The notes: generated from the sequence alone by a model not told the origin. Shown: positions 34,490 to 42,817, counted from the stretch's first letter. The stretch is 64,000 nucleotides of DNA from JBCBSZ01 sp039185015 (GCA_039185015.1 JBCDAU010000028.1:1-64000); one strand, 5' to 3'. A program made the numbers and translations.

Positions 34490-34999
34490 TGGCCGACCAT
34501 CTCGGCCGAGGTCCAGGATCTCGCCGTTCACCACGTGACTGGTCGAGACCGTGACCGGCGACTGCAGCGCCACCTCGGTGAAGCACATCCGGTGGGCCAG
34601 ACGGAAGACCTCGGCGAGGACCTCGTCTGGCTCGTCGGCGTCGAGCGACATCATGATCTCGAAGCCGTCGCACGCACCGAACGCATCGCCACGAAGCACC
34701 GACCCGCCTTCGTGGAACTTCGCATCGACGACGATCCGCTGGTTCCGGATCTCGAGCTTCCGCTTTGCCGCGACCTGCGACAGGTGGGAGCTCAGTCAGA
34801 GACCGACGCCGGCGACGAAGTAGCTGAGCGGCGTCGGCGCCGTCCCCTCACCACCCGGCATGTAGGGACCCTCGTCGGAGACGAAGGCGAAGGGGCCGAC
34901 ACCCGGTTGGCCGGCGACCGCCACCTTCCGGTGCCCCTCCGCCCAGGTGACCTCGGCCCGCACCTCGATCCGTCGCTCGTGGTCGTTGGCCTCAGCCAT
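34487..34999 (-). CDS. OsmC family protein, predicted selenoprotein (UGA = Sec68)
   Basis: Two fragments in one frame (34999-34799 and 34795-34487), separated by a single TGA at 34798-34796, form one 170-aa OsmC-type protein. OsmC proteins are thiol peroxidases with two redox cysteines. Here the TGA falls at the first: FVAGVGL-U68-LSSHLSQ, right after TAPTPLSY. The second is Cys139 in LAHRMCFTEVAL. Both family blocks are intact and the reading frame is open on both sides. A stem-loop follows the TGA. The start ATG overlaps the amidohydrolase stop and has a strong GAGGAGG site. Selenocysteine is inferred, not proven. Confidence 0.82.
34754..34793 (-). promoter_or_regulatory. Candidate bacterial SECIS element of the OsmC gene
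   Basis: On the mRNA strand, 10 bases after UGA, ACCUG-UCG-CAGGU (34785-34773) forms a 5-bp hairpin; read as a 4-bp stem, G is the first loop base. Outer arms GAGCUCCC (34793-34786) and GGAAGCUC (34761-34754) pair at 7 of 8 positions. Loop distance (14-15 bases) is slightly below the usual 16-37. Confidence 0.5.
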
Positions 35000-36257
35000 C
35001 GATGCCTCCTCGTTCGGTCATCGGGATCCTCCCGCGCTCGGCCATCGCTCCCCGATCGACGATCGCCCCGTGGCTGATCACGGCGGTCGGCGGCGCGTGG
35101 AACCGCAGCACGTCGACCATGGTCGGCGCCTCATGGACGACGAGGTTGGCGGGGTTGCCGACCGCGAGCCCGAAGTCGACGACGTTCAGGGCGGTGGCGC
35201 CGTTGACGGTGACGAGGTCGTAGACCGTCTCCTGTCCCTCGACGGTCATCATCCACAGCAGGTGGCAGCCGAGAAAGGCGACCTCGAGCATGTTGTTGCG
35301 ACCGAACGCGTAGTAGGCGTCGGAGATGTCGTCCTGGCCGAGCACGACGTTGACGCCCTGGCCGAGCAGCCCCTCGACACGGGCGTGCAGCGGACCGGTC
35401 TGCGGGTCGGACACGATGGACACCTCGGCCTCGCGGAGCAGGTTCACGAGGCGGGCGAAGTACGGGTCGGGGTACAGCTCCATCGCCCGGCAGTGGTGGC
35501 CGAGCGCCCGCCCGACCCAGCCGCGCTCCAGCGCCTCGACCGTCATCATCTCGAGCGTGCGGAGGCCCGGATCGCCTGCGTCGTCGAGCAGCATCGACAC
35601 GTCGGCGTCGTGCTCGACGGCGAGATCGAAGGCGTAGCGGACGTGGGCGGCCATGTCGGCCTCGGTGAGCTCGATCCACGGGATGCCGCCCGCAACGTCG
35701 GCACCGAGCTCCATGCTCCTCGCCATCAGCTCCAGCGCACCCGGCTCGCGGGCGATGCCGTCCTGCGGGAAGGCGACGACCTGGACGTCGACGATGCCGG
35801 CGAAGCGGTCGCGGGCCTCGCACAGCACCTCGACGCCGCGGGTGCCGGCCTTGGTGTCGACGTCGGCGAACGCCCGGATGTGGGTGTTGCCGTAGAAGGC
35901 GGCCATCGCGAGCGACCGGAGCGCGAGGTCGAGCATCTGGTCGGCGTCCTGCGACCGCTTCACGTCGGCAGCGCGCTCGATGCCCCGCATCGCGTCGCCC
36001 ATCCCCTCGGCCTGGTACGCCTCCATGGCCCGGTCACCGAACGCCGCGAGCGTGAAGACCTTGTCGAGGTGGAGGTGGGTGTTGGTGAAGCTCTCCGTGA
36101 CCAGCCCACCGCCGGCGTCGATCGTCGTCGCTCCCCCGGTGTCGGCGCCCGGATCGATCGACGTGATCGTGCCGCCATCGATCTCGATGTCGGTGAGCTC
36201 CGCACCTCCACGCAGCCGGGCGTTGGCGATGACGAGTCGGTCCTCGGGCGTCGGCAC
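34992..36257 (-). CDS. Amidohydrolase (cytosine deaminase-like)
   Basis: A 421-aa metal-dependent hydrolase of the cytosine-deaminase/amidohydrolase-1 group. Seen: FTNTHLHLDKVFTL near residue 57 (H-x-H metal ligands and the Asp-Lys of this group), GRALGHHCRAMELYPDPYF near 240 (metal His), VSIVSDPQTGP near 272, and GVNVVLGQDDISDAYYAFGR near 292 with the catalytic Asp. The GTG at 36257 is the best in-frame start. It overlaps the OsmC start by 8 bases, so the two are coupled. Likely deaminates or hydrolyses a heterocycle; substrate not readable. Confidence 0.85.
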   Translation of the reverse strand: MPTPEDRLVIANARLRGGAELTDIEIDGGTITSIDPGADTGGATTIDAGGGLVTESFTNTHLHLDKVFTLAAFGDRAMEAYQAEGMGDAMRGIERAADVKRSQDADQMLDLALRSLAMAAFYGNTHIRAFADVDTKAGTRGVEVLCEARDRFAGIVDVQVVAFPQDGIAREPGALELMARSMELGADVAGGIPWIELTEADMAAHVRYAFDLAVEHDADVSMLLDDAGDPGLRTLEMMTVEALERGWVGRALGHHCRAMELYPDPYFARLVNLLREAEVSIVSDPQTGPLHARVEGLLGQGVNVVLGQDDISDAYYAFGRNNMLEVAFLGCHLLWMMTVEGQETVYDLVTVNGATALNVVDFGLAVGNPANLVVHEAPTMVDVLRFHAPPTAVISHGAIVDRGAMAERGRIPMTERGGIDG

Positions 36258-36316
36258 GCCGAGATCATGCCCGGCCAGCTGTCGGCCGTGTTTCGGCGAC
36301 GAGACGAACGGACGAA

Positions 36317-37129
36317 CTACTCCGCGGTCGGCTGATCCGCCAGCGAGGCGAGCCGGGTGACGACGGCGTCGACCTTGGCCGGGTCCATCGCATCGGGGTG
36401 CGGCGACCCGAAGCGACCGGCGTCGTTGTCGAAGTACTGCCCGGTCGCTCCGGCGAACTCGTCGGAGAGCGCGGCCCGGACGAGGACATCCGCGCCGATG
36501 CCGATGTCGTTGCCGGCCATCCCGAAGCCCTCCTTGACCATCTTCGTGGCGAGGAAGGAGCCGGGGTTGACGGCGATGACGGCGGGGCCGTCGGGCCCGA
36601 GGCGTTGGGCGAGATGGCGCGTCCACATCGTGATCGCCAGCTTGCTCTGCGCGTAGGCGTCCATGTCCGGGGCCTGGCGCTGCCCCGCCAGCGCTCGGAG
36701 GTCGACCGGCGCCTGGGCGGCCGAGGAAAGGTTGACGACGCGGCCGGTCGGCGGCACGAGCGGCAGCAACCGCTCGGTGAGTCGGTAGGGAGCGAGGGCG
36801 TTGACGACGAACCGGACGTCGAGCCCGCCATCGGTCGTCGGCCGGGCCGCCTTCAGGACGCCGGCGTTGTTGATGATCACGTCGAGGCGGGGATGGCGCG
36901 ACGAGATGGCCTCGGCCAGCTCGTCGACCTCGGGGAGCGACGACAGGTCGGCCCGGTACGTCTCGACCGTGGCCTCGGGTGCGGCGGCGCGGATGGCGCG
37001 TTCGGCGTCGGCGAGCTTGGTCGGGTTCCGGCCATGCAGGAGTACGTGGTGGCCGAGCGTCGCCAGGCGTTGCGCGGTCAGCAGGCCGATGCCATCGGTC
37101 GCGCCGGTGACGAGGATGGTGAGGGTCAT
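36317..37129 (-). CDS. Short-chain dehydrogenase/reductase (SDR)
   Basis: A 270-aa SDR of the retinol-dehydrogenase-like type. Seen: TGATDGIG at residues 8-15, INNAGVLKAARP near 86, and YAQSKLAITMW with the catalytic Tyr-Lys near 157. Second gene of the minus-strand operon; its start overlaps the stop of the LLM gene (ATGA). The gap of 59 bases to the amidohydrolase shows no promoter. Substrate unknown. Confidence 0.9.
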   Translation of the reverse strand: MTLTILVTGATDGIGLLTAQRLATLGHHVLLHGRNPTKLADAERAIRAAAPEATVETYRADLSSLPEVDELAEAISSRHPRLDVIINNAGVLKAARPTTDGGLDVRFVVNALAPYRLTERLLPLVPPTGRVVNLSSAAQAPVDLRALAGQRQAPDMDAYAQSKLAITMWTRHLAQRLGPDGPAVIAVNPGSFLATKMVKEGFGMAGNDIGIGADVLVRAALSDEFAGATGQYFDNDAGRFGSPHPDAMDPAKVDAVVTRLASLADQPTAE

Positions 37130-38136
37130 CGTTCGGAGTCCTCGGTGGGGAAGTCGGGAAGGAGGTCATCGGCCAGGCGGCGGAGGGTGGTCTCGATGTC
37201 CGCACGGTGGAATCGGAGGTTGAGGGCCACGTGGTTGACGCCGATGCCCTCCAGGGCGGTGAGGTACTCCCGCAGCGCAGAGACACCGGACCGGAACCCG
37301 AGGTGGATCGGCTGGGGTCGGGCGTCGCCGTCGTCGACGAGGTCGATGTAGAGCGGCTGCATGACCGGCTTGTCCTGGAGTCCGGCGTCGGCGATCCGGC
37401 CCCTCCAGGCGTCGATCAGGCGAGCCTGCGTCGAGACGTCCCGTGGGTAGATCATCCAGCCGTCGCCGTGCCGCGCGATCCACTCGGGCGACTGCTGGCT
37501 GCTGCCGGTGACGAGCAGCGGCAGCGTGCCCGAGGTCGGCTTGGGCAGCAGGTCGATGCCGCGCGTCTCGCCGTAGGTGTTGGCGAAGGTCGGCCGGTCG
37601 TCGGCCATCCGGCGCAGGTAGTCGTAGCTCTCGCGGAAGCGCTCCCCGCGCTCGTCGAACGGGATGCCGAGCGCCGGGTACTCGTCGGGTCGGTCCCCGG
37701 AGGCGATGCCGAGGAGGAGACGGCCGCCCGACAGCACGTCGGCGCTCGCCGCCGCCTTGGCGACGTGAGCGGGGTGCCGGAGCGGGAGCACGATGCTGCT
37801 GACCCCGAGGGCGATCCGTTCCGTCGCGCCGGCCAGGAGGCCGAGGTAGACGAACGGGTCGTGGATGTGGCCCGCGTCGCCGAAGCTCGGCACGTCGAAG
37901 GGGACGTCGCGCAGCCACAGCGAGGCGAAGCCGAGCTCCTCGGCGAGGCGAACGCGCTCGAGGTGGTGCTCCATGGTCGGCACCGGTCCGGAGGGGTAGG
38001 CCTCGAGCGGGACGACCAGTCCGACGGTGAGTCGACCGGGTCGGAAGACCTGGCCGTAGGCGCGGTTGATCGTGGGGAAGGTCGAGGGTGCGAGCTGGGA
38101 CAGCACGTCGGGTTCGGTCCTGTTCGTCGTGTCCAC
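37126..38136 (-). CDS. Luciferase-like (LLM) class oxidoreductase
   Basis: A 336-aa luciferase-type protein. Seen: LTVGLVVPLEAYPSGPVPTM (residues 36-55), RLAEELGFASLWLRDVPFD near 62, ERIALGVSSIVLPLRHPAHV near 106, and GGRLLLGIASGDRPDEYPALG near 136; the last block marks the luciferase branch rather than the Mer-like branch. Start GTG at 38136. First gene of the LLM-SDR-amidohydrolase-OsmC-VOC operon; divergent from an HxlR regulator. Probably FMN- or F420-dependent. Confidence 0.85.
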   Translation of the reverse strand: MDTTNRTEPDVLSQLAPSTFPTINRAYGQVFRPGRLTVGLVVPLEAYPSGPVPTMEHHLERVRLAEELGFASLWLRDVPFDVPSFGDAGHIHDPFVYLGLLAGATERIALGVSSIVLPLRHPAHVAKAAASADVLSGGRLLLGIASGDRPDEYPALGIPFDERGERFRESYDYLRRMADDRPTFANTYGETRGIDLLPKPTSGTLPLLVTGSSQQSPEWIARHGDGWMIYPRDVSTQARLIDAWRGRIADAGLQDKPVMQPLYIDLVDDGDARPQPIHLGFRSGVSALREYLTALEGIGVNHVALNLRFHRADIETTLRRLADDLLPDFPTEDSER

Positions 38137-38185
38137 CCGCCGCTGATGAGGGGTTGCGTTCGGGTGCTGGAACGATCATCCTCAC

Positions 38186-38231
38186 GGTGGTACCCGTTGG
38201 CAAGAAGGCACTCTCACCACTGGTAGGTACC
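38186..38231. promoter_or_regulatory. Candidate HxlR operator pair
   Basis: GGTGGTACC (38186-38194) and GGTAGGTACC (38222-38231) are similar half-sites in the 97-base gap between the divergent LLM operon and hxlR gene. Their spacing of 36 bases is about 3.5 helical turns. Confidence 0.35.
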
Positions 38232-38233
38232 TG

Positions 38234-38632
38234 ATGGAGACCACCTCTGAGCAGGATTGCGGCGCCGACGTCGGCGACCTCTACTCGGCCGCCTGTCCGT
38301 GCCGGGACATCCTCGACCTCGTGGCGTCGAAGTGGTCGACGCTGATCATCGGCAAGCTCGAGGAGGAGCCCCACCGCTTCGGTCAGCTCCGCCGGGCGAT
38401 CCCGGGCATCACCCAGAAGATGCTGACCCAGACGCTGCGCCGCCTCGAGCAGGACGGCCTCGTCGACCGCACGGTGCTCGTGCAGATGCGCCCGCCACAG
38501 GTCGAGTACTCGCTCACCCCGCTCGGCGAGAGCATCACCGAGCCCCTCTCGGTGATCCGGGACTGGACCGAGCAGCACCTCGGCGACGTCCGAGCGGCCC
38601 GCCGCCGCTTCGAGGAGGCCCAACCGGCGTGA
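38234..38632 (+). CDS. HxlR family transcriptional regulator
   Basis: A 132-aa winged-helix protein. Seen: the family start CPCRDILDLVASKWSTLII (near residues 21-39), HRFGQLRRAIPGITQKMLTQ near 46 (recognition helix), and the wing LVQMRPPQVEYSLTPLG. HxlR proteins sense formaldehyde, aldehydes or redox state through a conserved cysteine; here two cysteines (CPC) sit at the usual place. Divergent from the LLM operon, so it probably controls it. Confidence 0.92.
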   Translation: METTSEQDCGADVGDLYSAACPCRDILDLVASKWSTLIIGKLEEEPHRFGQLRRAIPGITQKMLTQTLRRLEQDGLVDRTVLVQMRPPQVEYSLTPLGESITEPLSVIRDWTEQHLGDVRAARRRFEEAQPA

Positions 38633-38654
38633 CGGACTCCTCCCGCTGATGTGC

Positions 38655-38660
38655 TACGAT
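38655..38660 (+). promoter_or_regulatory. TACGAT -10-like box of the antitoxin gene
   Basis: TACGAT is 7 bases before ATG 38668: leaderless-type promoter for the toxin-antitoxin pair. Confidence 0.45.
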
Positions 38661-38667
38661 GTAGAAC

Positions 38668-38931
38668 ATGTCGGAAGTCGGGATCCGGGCCCTGAAGCAG
38701 AACGCATCGGCGGTGGTGGCCGATGCCGTCGCTGGTGAGACGATCACGATCACGGATCGAGGCCGGCCCGTCGCGCAGTTGACAGCGATCCCCGCCTCTC
38801 CCCTCGAAGCGCTCACCGCCGCCGGCCGCGCCCGTCCGGCGCGGAGCGCCCTGGCCGACCTCAGCGCTCCGGAGCCTGGGCCCGACCTGTCACGTGTGCT
38901 CCAGACGATGCGTGACGACGAGCGGTACTAG
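38668..38931 (+). CDS. Type II antitoxin, Phd/YefM family
   Basis: An 87-aa antitoxin. The N-terminal DNA-binding part is clear (EVGIRALKQNASAVVADAVA and ETITITDRGRPVAQLTAIP), which is the Phd/YefM pattern also found with VapC toxins. The C-terminal tail (EPGPDLSRVLQTMRDDERY) is acidic and would wrap the toxin. It is followed 2 bases later by the PIN toxin. Likely autoregulates the pair. Confidence 0.93.
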   Translation: MSEVGIRALKQNASAVVADAVAGETITITDRGRPVAQLTAIPASPLEALTAAGRARPARSALADLSAPEPGPDLSRVLQTMRDDERY

Positions 38932-38933
38932 CC

Positions 38934-39326
38934 GTGGCGTTCTACCTCGACACCTCGGCACTCGTGAAACTCGTCGTCGCCGAGGCAGAGACCGAGGCGC
39001 TGCAGGCCTGGCTCGCCGGAGCAGAGCGGGATCCGGTCGCGTGCGACCTCGTCCGCACCGAGCTCGTTCGAGCCGTACGCCGGAGCGCCCCCGATCGCAT
39101 GGTGCGGACGCGACAGGTGCTCGACGGACTGACGCTCTTGGATCTCACGGCGTCGGTCCTGGACACCGCCGGACGCCTGGATCCTCCCGAGCTGCGCTCG
39201 CTCGATGCCCTCCACATCTCGTCGGCGCTCACGCTCGGAGACGACCTCGACGGGATCGTGACCTACGACGGCCGCCTCACCGCTACGGCCGAGGCCAACG
39301 GCGTCCTCGCCCTCTCCCCGAGCTGA
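38934..39326 (+). CDS. VapC-like PIN domain toxin
   Basis: A 130-aa PIN-domain ribonuclease. Seen: FYLDTSALVKLV (Asp6 of the metal site), TELVRAVRR near 41 (acidic Glu), RSLDALHISSAL near 95 (Asp), and VTYDGRLTATAE near 112. These are the four acidic positions of PIN nucleases. GTG start 2 bases after the antitoxin stop. The target RNA cannot be inferred. Confidence 0.93.
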   Translation: MAFYLDTSALVKLVVAEAETEALQAWLAGAERDPVACDLVRTELVRAVRRSAPDRMVRTRQVLDGLTLLDLTASVLDTAGRLDPPELRSLDALHISSALTLGDDLDGIVTYDGRLTATAEANGVLALSPS

Positions 39327-39342
39327 ACCGGAGCGACGAGCG

Positions 39343-39717
39343 ATGGCGAAGGTGACCGGGCTCGCCGGGGTGTTGGTGTGGACCGAGCCCGCTCGCTTCG
39401 AGGCGATGCGGGCGTTCTACGTGGACGTGCTCGGCCTCACGCCCCGGTCCGACCGGGACGAGTTCGTCAACTTCGAGTGGGGCGGACAGCGGCTCACGAT
39501 CCACACGCACTCCGACGTCAGCGGCTCGACCTCCGAGCCGCACCGCGTGATGCTCAACCTGGCGGTCGACGGCATCGAGGAGCTGGTCCAGCGGGCGGTC
39601 GACGCCGGCGTCGAGGTGCTCCGTCGACCTGAGCGGGAGTCATGGGGCGGCATCGTCGCCTCGCTCGTCGACCCGGACGGCACGACCGTCCAGCTGTTCG
39701 AGCTGCGCGAGCGCTGA
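39343..39717 (+). CDS. VOC superfamily protein (glyoxalase-like)
   Basis: A 124-aa VOC-fold protein. Seen: GVLVWTEPARFEAMRAFYVD followed by VLGLTPR (near residues 9-35), HRVMLNLAVDGIEELVQRAV near 66, and the end VDPDGTTVQLFELRER, the usual closing motif. No typical resistance residues are recognisable. It starts 16 bases after the PIN toxin but has no obvious role with it; convergent with the LLM gene that follows. Confidence 0.88.
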   Translation: MAKVTGLAGVLVWTEPARFEAMRAFYVDVLGLTPRSDRDEFVNFEWGGQRLTIHTHSDVSGSTSEPHRVMLNLAVDGIEELVQRAVDAGVEVLRRPERESWGGIVASLVDPDGTTVQLFELRER

Positions 39718-39720
39718 GGC

Positions 39721-40578
39721 TCAGGCCGACGTGATCTCGACCAGGGACGCGAGGCGCCGGTCGACGTCGTCCAGGTCGCGACCGAACAGGGGCAGCACGA
39801 GCTGGTCGGCACCGGCCTCGGCGTAGGCAGCCGCGGCCGACGGGTCGATGCGGTTGCGGCCGGGCGAGGCGACGACGGTCACCTCGTCCCGGCTCCGGCC
39901 GGCTGCCTCGAGGTGGGCGTCGAGCGAGACCAAGCGCTCGGCGAGCTGCTGGGGCGACAGGTTGAACCCGTACCAGCCATCACCGAAGGCCGCGACCCGC
40001 CGCAGGGCGGGCTCGCTCTCGCCGCCGATGAGGATCGGCGGGTGCGGGTCCTGCGCCGGTTTGGGGTTCGCCTGGGCGTTGCGGATCGCGACGGTCTCGC
40101 CCTCGAAGGTCACCGGGTCGGCTCCCCACAGCGCCTTCATCGCCGCGATGTACTCCGAGCACCGGCGTGCCCGTGCCGAGAAGTCCATGCCGAGCGCGTC
40201 GAACTCCTCCGCGAGCCAGCCGATGCCGATCCCGAAGTCGACCCGTCCGCCGGAGAGGTAGTCCAAGTCGGCGACTGCCTTCGCCGTGTAGACCGGCTGG
40301 CGCTGCGGCACGAGGCAGATGCCGGTGCCGAGGCGGAGCGTCGACGTGTGAGCGGCGACGAAGGTGAGGGCGCTGAACGGATCGAGCACGCCGTCCGGAT
40401 CGCCGGGCACCTTCCCGTCGTCGGAGTACGGGTAGGCCGAGGCGTACTCGGGGAAGAAGAGGACGTGCTCGGGCACCCACACCGTCGTGAAGCCGGCGGC
40501 CTCGATCCGCTGTGCGGTGCCGACGATCTGCTCGATCGGGGTGTGGTGCGAGAAGGCCGTCGTGATGCCGAAGTCCAT
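39721..40578 (-). CDS. Luciferase-like (LLM) F420-dependent oxidoreductase
   Basis: A 285-aa LLM-family protein. Seen: MDFGITTAFSHHTPIEQIVG at the start, AAGFTTVWVPEHVLFF near 28, LRLGTGICLVPQRQPVYTAK near 80, GGRVDFGIGIGWLAEEFDAL near 108, a pattern typical of the F420-dependent TIGR03619-like group. Start ATG 40578 has TACCGT 5 bases upstream (leaderless). Substrate unknown. The decayed S66 peptidase gene lies just upstream. Confidence 0.87.
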   Translation of the reverse strand: MDFGITTAFSHHTPIEQIVGTAQRIEAAGFTTVWVPEHVLFFPEYASAYPYSDDGKVPGDPDGVLDPFSALTFVAAHTSTLRLGTGICLVPQRQPVYTAKAVADLDYLSGGRVDFGIGIGWLAEEFDALGMDFSARARRCSEYIAAMKALWGADPVTFEGETVAIRNAQANPKPAQDPHPPILIGGESEPALRRVAAFGDGWYGFNLSPQQLAERLVSLDAHLEAAGRSRDEVTVVASPGRNRIDPSAAAAYAEAGADQLVLPLFGRDLDDVDRRLASLVEITSA

Positions 40579-40583
40579 GCGGC

Positions 40584-40589
40584 ACGGTA
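40584..40589 (-). promoter_or_regulatory. TACCGT -10-like box of the LLM gene
   Basis: Minus-strand TACCGT is 5 bases before ATG 40578. Confidence 0.35.
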
Positions 40590-40606
40590 GCCCTGCCGCC
40601 TCCCAC

Positions 40607-41647
40607 TCAGCCGTAGTCTGCGGTGATCGTCCGGGCTGCGCCGTCGACGGTGATGGTCCCGCCGTGCGGGAGGACCATTGGGGTCGGGTGTGACCGAACG
40701 GCACGCCGATGCAGACGACGGCGTCGGGGTTGTAGGTCTCGATGACCCGGAGCGCCGCATCCCGCTGCGCGACCCGGTGCCGGGCGCGCTCCTCGCTGGA
40801 CGGCCGGCGCTCGAGGTTCGACGCCGGCGGGCGGGCGGGCGGGCGATGACGATGCCATCGACGGCAGCGAGCAGACCCCGCTCTCCCACTGAGCGCAGGA
40901 TCCAGCCGAACTCATCAGCGGGGATGAGCATCTCGCTGGTCTCGAGGATCAGCACACCGCCGTCGAGCACGGACGGCTCGGCGGGAAACCGACCGGCGGT
41001 GAGGATCCACTGGATGACCTCGACGCAACCGCCCCAGGTCGGTCCGGTGACGCTCCGCCGGGGACCGGCCCACGTCCAGGACTCGGTCGGCTCGCGCTCA
41101 CCGAAGTCGGTCAGTGACTCCGGTGTCGACCAGTCGGCACCGAAGTCCTCGGACTCCCCCGGGTCGACGACCTGCAGCCGGCCGCCGGTGACGAGCGCGG
41201 CCACGAGCGACCTGGCGTGACAGTCGTCGACGCCCGGTCCGGCACCGAGGTGGACCTGGGTCGAGCCGCCGTGGAAGCCGACGATGCCGAGACCCCAGAG
41301 CCAGTTGAGGAGGTTGGTGTTGTCGCTGTACCCGCAGAACGGCTTCGGGTCGGCTCGGACCAGGTCGGGGTCGAGGTGGGGGACGACCCGGATCTGGTCG
41401 TCGCCGCCGATGACGGCGAGCACGGCCCGGATGTCCGGATCGGCGAAGGCGGCGTTGAGGTCTCGAGCTCGTTCCCCCGGTGTCGAGTCACGCCGCGTGC
41501 TCGGGTACTCGACGGGCAGCAGTCCGGTGAGCTCGGTGAGTCGTCGCAACGCCTGCTCGTGCAGCTCCGGGCGATGCGCCGGGGCCGCCCACGAGGGCGA
41601 GACCACGGCGACCGATCACCCGGTCGGGCCTTGGGCGGATGCAACAT
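40607..41647 (-). pseudogene. Broken S66 family peptidase (LD-carboxypeptidase / MccF-like)
   Basis: The N-terminus (MLHPPKARPGDR) and the continuation (AVVSPSWAAPAHRPELHE) are in different frames, joined by loss of one G near 41611. The body is then open through FCGYSDNTNLLNWLWG and IPADEFGWILRSVG to DGIVIARPP. There the tetranucleotide run at 40828-40843 shifts the frame; ASNLERRPSSEERARHR continues in another. A third shift, again one G missing near 40672, precedes the last segment (LPHGGTITVDGAARTITADYG). Three indels in 1 kb suggest decay or local assembly error. If repaired it would be a cytoplasmic serine carboxypeptidase of about 345 aa. Confidence 0.8.
40828..40843. repeat. (CGGG)4 tetranucleotide run in the S66 gene
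   Basis: Four tandem CGGG units sit where the S66 reading frame breaks. Two fewer units, or one more, would restore the frame. Such runs mutate by slippage. Confidence 0.7.
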
Positions 41648-41730
41648 CGCCCCACCTCATCAGAGGCGGGGCGATGCGCACCACGGGATGACGAAGCTTG
41701 ACTCCGGCGAACCGCAACGAGCACGGCCAC

Positions 41731-41790
41731 GCCGCAGCCCGTCAGGGCGAGGACCTGTGGCGGAGGCTGGGGCTCCAGGGCCCCGGCCGG
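41731..41790. terminator. Dispersed copy of the hairpin element of 1-210
   Basis: Shares CGCAGCCCG-x-CAGGGCGAGGAC and CTGGGGCTCC-x-GGGCCCC-type blocks with the array at the window start, roughly 80 percent alike over about 60 bases by eye. It lies 10 bases past the stop of the DM13 gene (41800, minus strand), just as the array lies past the queuosine gene, so it is probably a terminator module. Confidence 0.55.
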
Positions 41791-41799
41791 GGGACGAAC

Positions 41800-42705
41800 T
41801 CAGACCTGGATGGTGGCGCCGACGAACTCGACGCTGAAGGCCTCGCACCAGACCAGGGCGGTGTACTCGCCCGGCGGGAGCTCGGTGCCGGGCGGCAGCT
41901 CGTAGGTCTGGTCGCCGATGTTGCCCTTGAGGGCGCCCAGAGCGATCGAGCCGTCGACGAGGTCGACCTGGTCGGCGCCGGGCACGAGGTAGACCTCGAG
42001 GTCGGGGCCGTTCTCGATGTCGAAGTTCTCGAAGCGCAGGACGAACGTGCCGTCCGGGTTGCGGAAGATGCCGGCGTCGCCGGTGCCCTCGTGTCCGGCG
42101 AGCCCGACGAAGGAGCCGGCGCCGAGCAGGACGGGGGTGTCGGGCACGGCCTCGGTGGTGGGAGCCGGCGCGGGCTCGGTGGTGGCCGGTGCTGCGTCGT
42201 CCTCGGTCGCGGCGTCGCCGTCCGTCGCAGCGTCGGCATCGGCAGCCCCCTCAGCAGCGGCGTCGGCCGGTGCGTCGTCCTCGACCACGACCGGGTCGGC
42301 GGGTGCTTCGGCGGTCTGGTCGGCGGCGGCCTGCTGGGCAGCGATCGAGGTCGAGAACTCCTCGTCGACCACGTCGTCGATGAAGTACGGCGAGAGCAGC
42401 CACCAGTTGACGATGGCGAACGGCACCAGCAGCACGGTCAAGCGCACCAGCGCCGGCACGCGGAGCCAGAGCATGGCGACGTACGCAGCGGCGGCGAGGG
42501 CGGTGCCGCCGAAGGTGAAGAGCAGCGTGCGCTCGTTCTCGAACGGTGCCTCGAGGATGTTGGGCTCGATGATGACGAGCACGAGCATCAGCACCGCGAT
42601 CGCAGCAGCGACGACGATCTCGAGGCGGGTGATGCGTCCGAGGAGTCGGCGGACGGTCGACGTCTGGTCCGACGGACGGTCGATCTGCGGCGAGGTGGAG
42701 GTCAT
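41800..42705 (-). CDS. DM13 domain membrane protein
   Basis: A 301-aa protein. The N-terminus carries three hydrophobic helices (near residues 28-48, 62-80, 86-105), then an Ala/Asp/Thr/Pro-rich linker (about residues 125-185). The C-terminal DM13 domain follows (GAGSFVGLAGHEGTGDAGIF near 195, VLRFENFDIENGPDLEVYLV, GDQTYELPPGTELP, and the Cys in LVWCEAFSVEF). DM13 domains are predicted to be redox or electron-transfer modules. A shorter paralogue is at 55877-56629; the two share the WWLLSPYFIDDVV segment after the third helix. Confidence 0.87.
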   Translation of the reverse strand: MTSTSPQIDRPSDQTSTVRRLLGRITRLEIVVAAAIAVLMLVLVIIEPNILEAPFENERTLLFTFGGTALAAAAYVAMLWLRVPALVRLTVLLVPFAIVNWWLLSPYFIDDVVDEEFSTSIAAQQAAADQTAEAPADPVVVEDDAPADAAAEGAADADAATDGDAATEDDAAPATTEPAPAPTTEAVPDTPVLLGAGSFVGLAGHEGTGDAGIFRNPDGTFVLRFENFDIENGPDLEVYLVPGADQVDLVDGSIALGALKGNIGDQTYELPPGTELPPGEYTALVWCEAFSVEFVGATIQV

Positions 42706-42817
42706 GGTCACGTCCTGGAGAACCGACGGTCGGGTCGGGGATCGTCCCGAATCGAGGTGAACGACTGCGGAACATCGGCCGCCCCCGACGCCCCTCCCGG
42801 ACAACGCTACGCGGCCG

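Noticed and set aside
34487..34999. Two separate small genes either side of the TGA at 34796-34798
   Set aside because: They are in one frame, jointly form an OsmC protein, and the downstream piece lacks its own ribosome-binding site.
41488..41730. Minus-strand frame starting MAVLVAVRRS downstream of the DM13 gene
   Set aside because: Lies over the hairpin element and the S66 gene start; explained by the terminator module.
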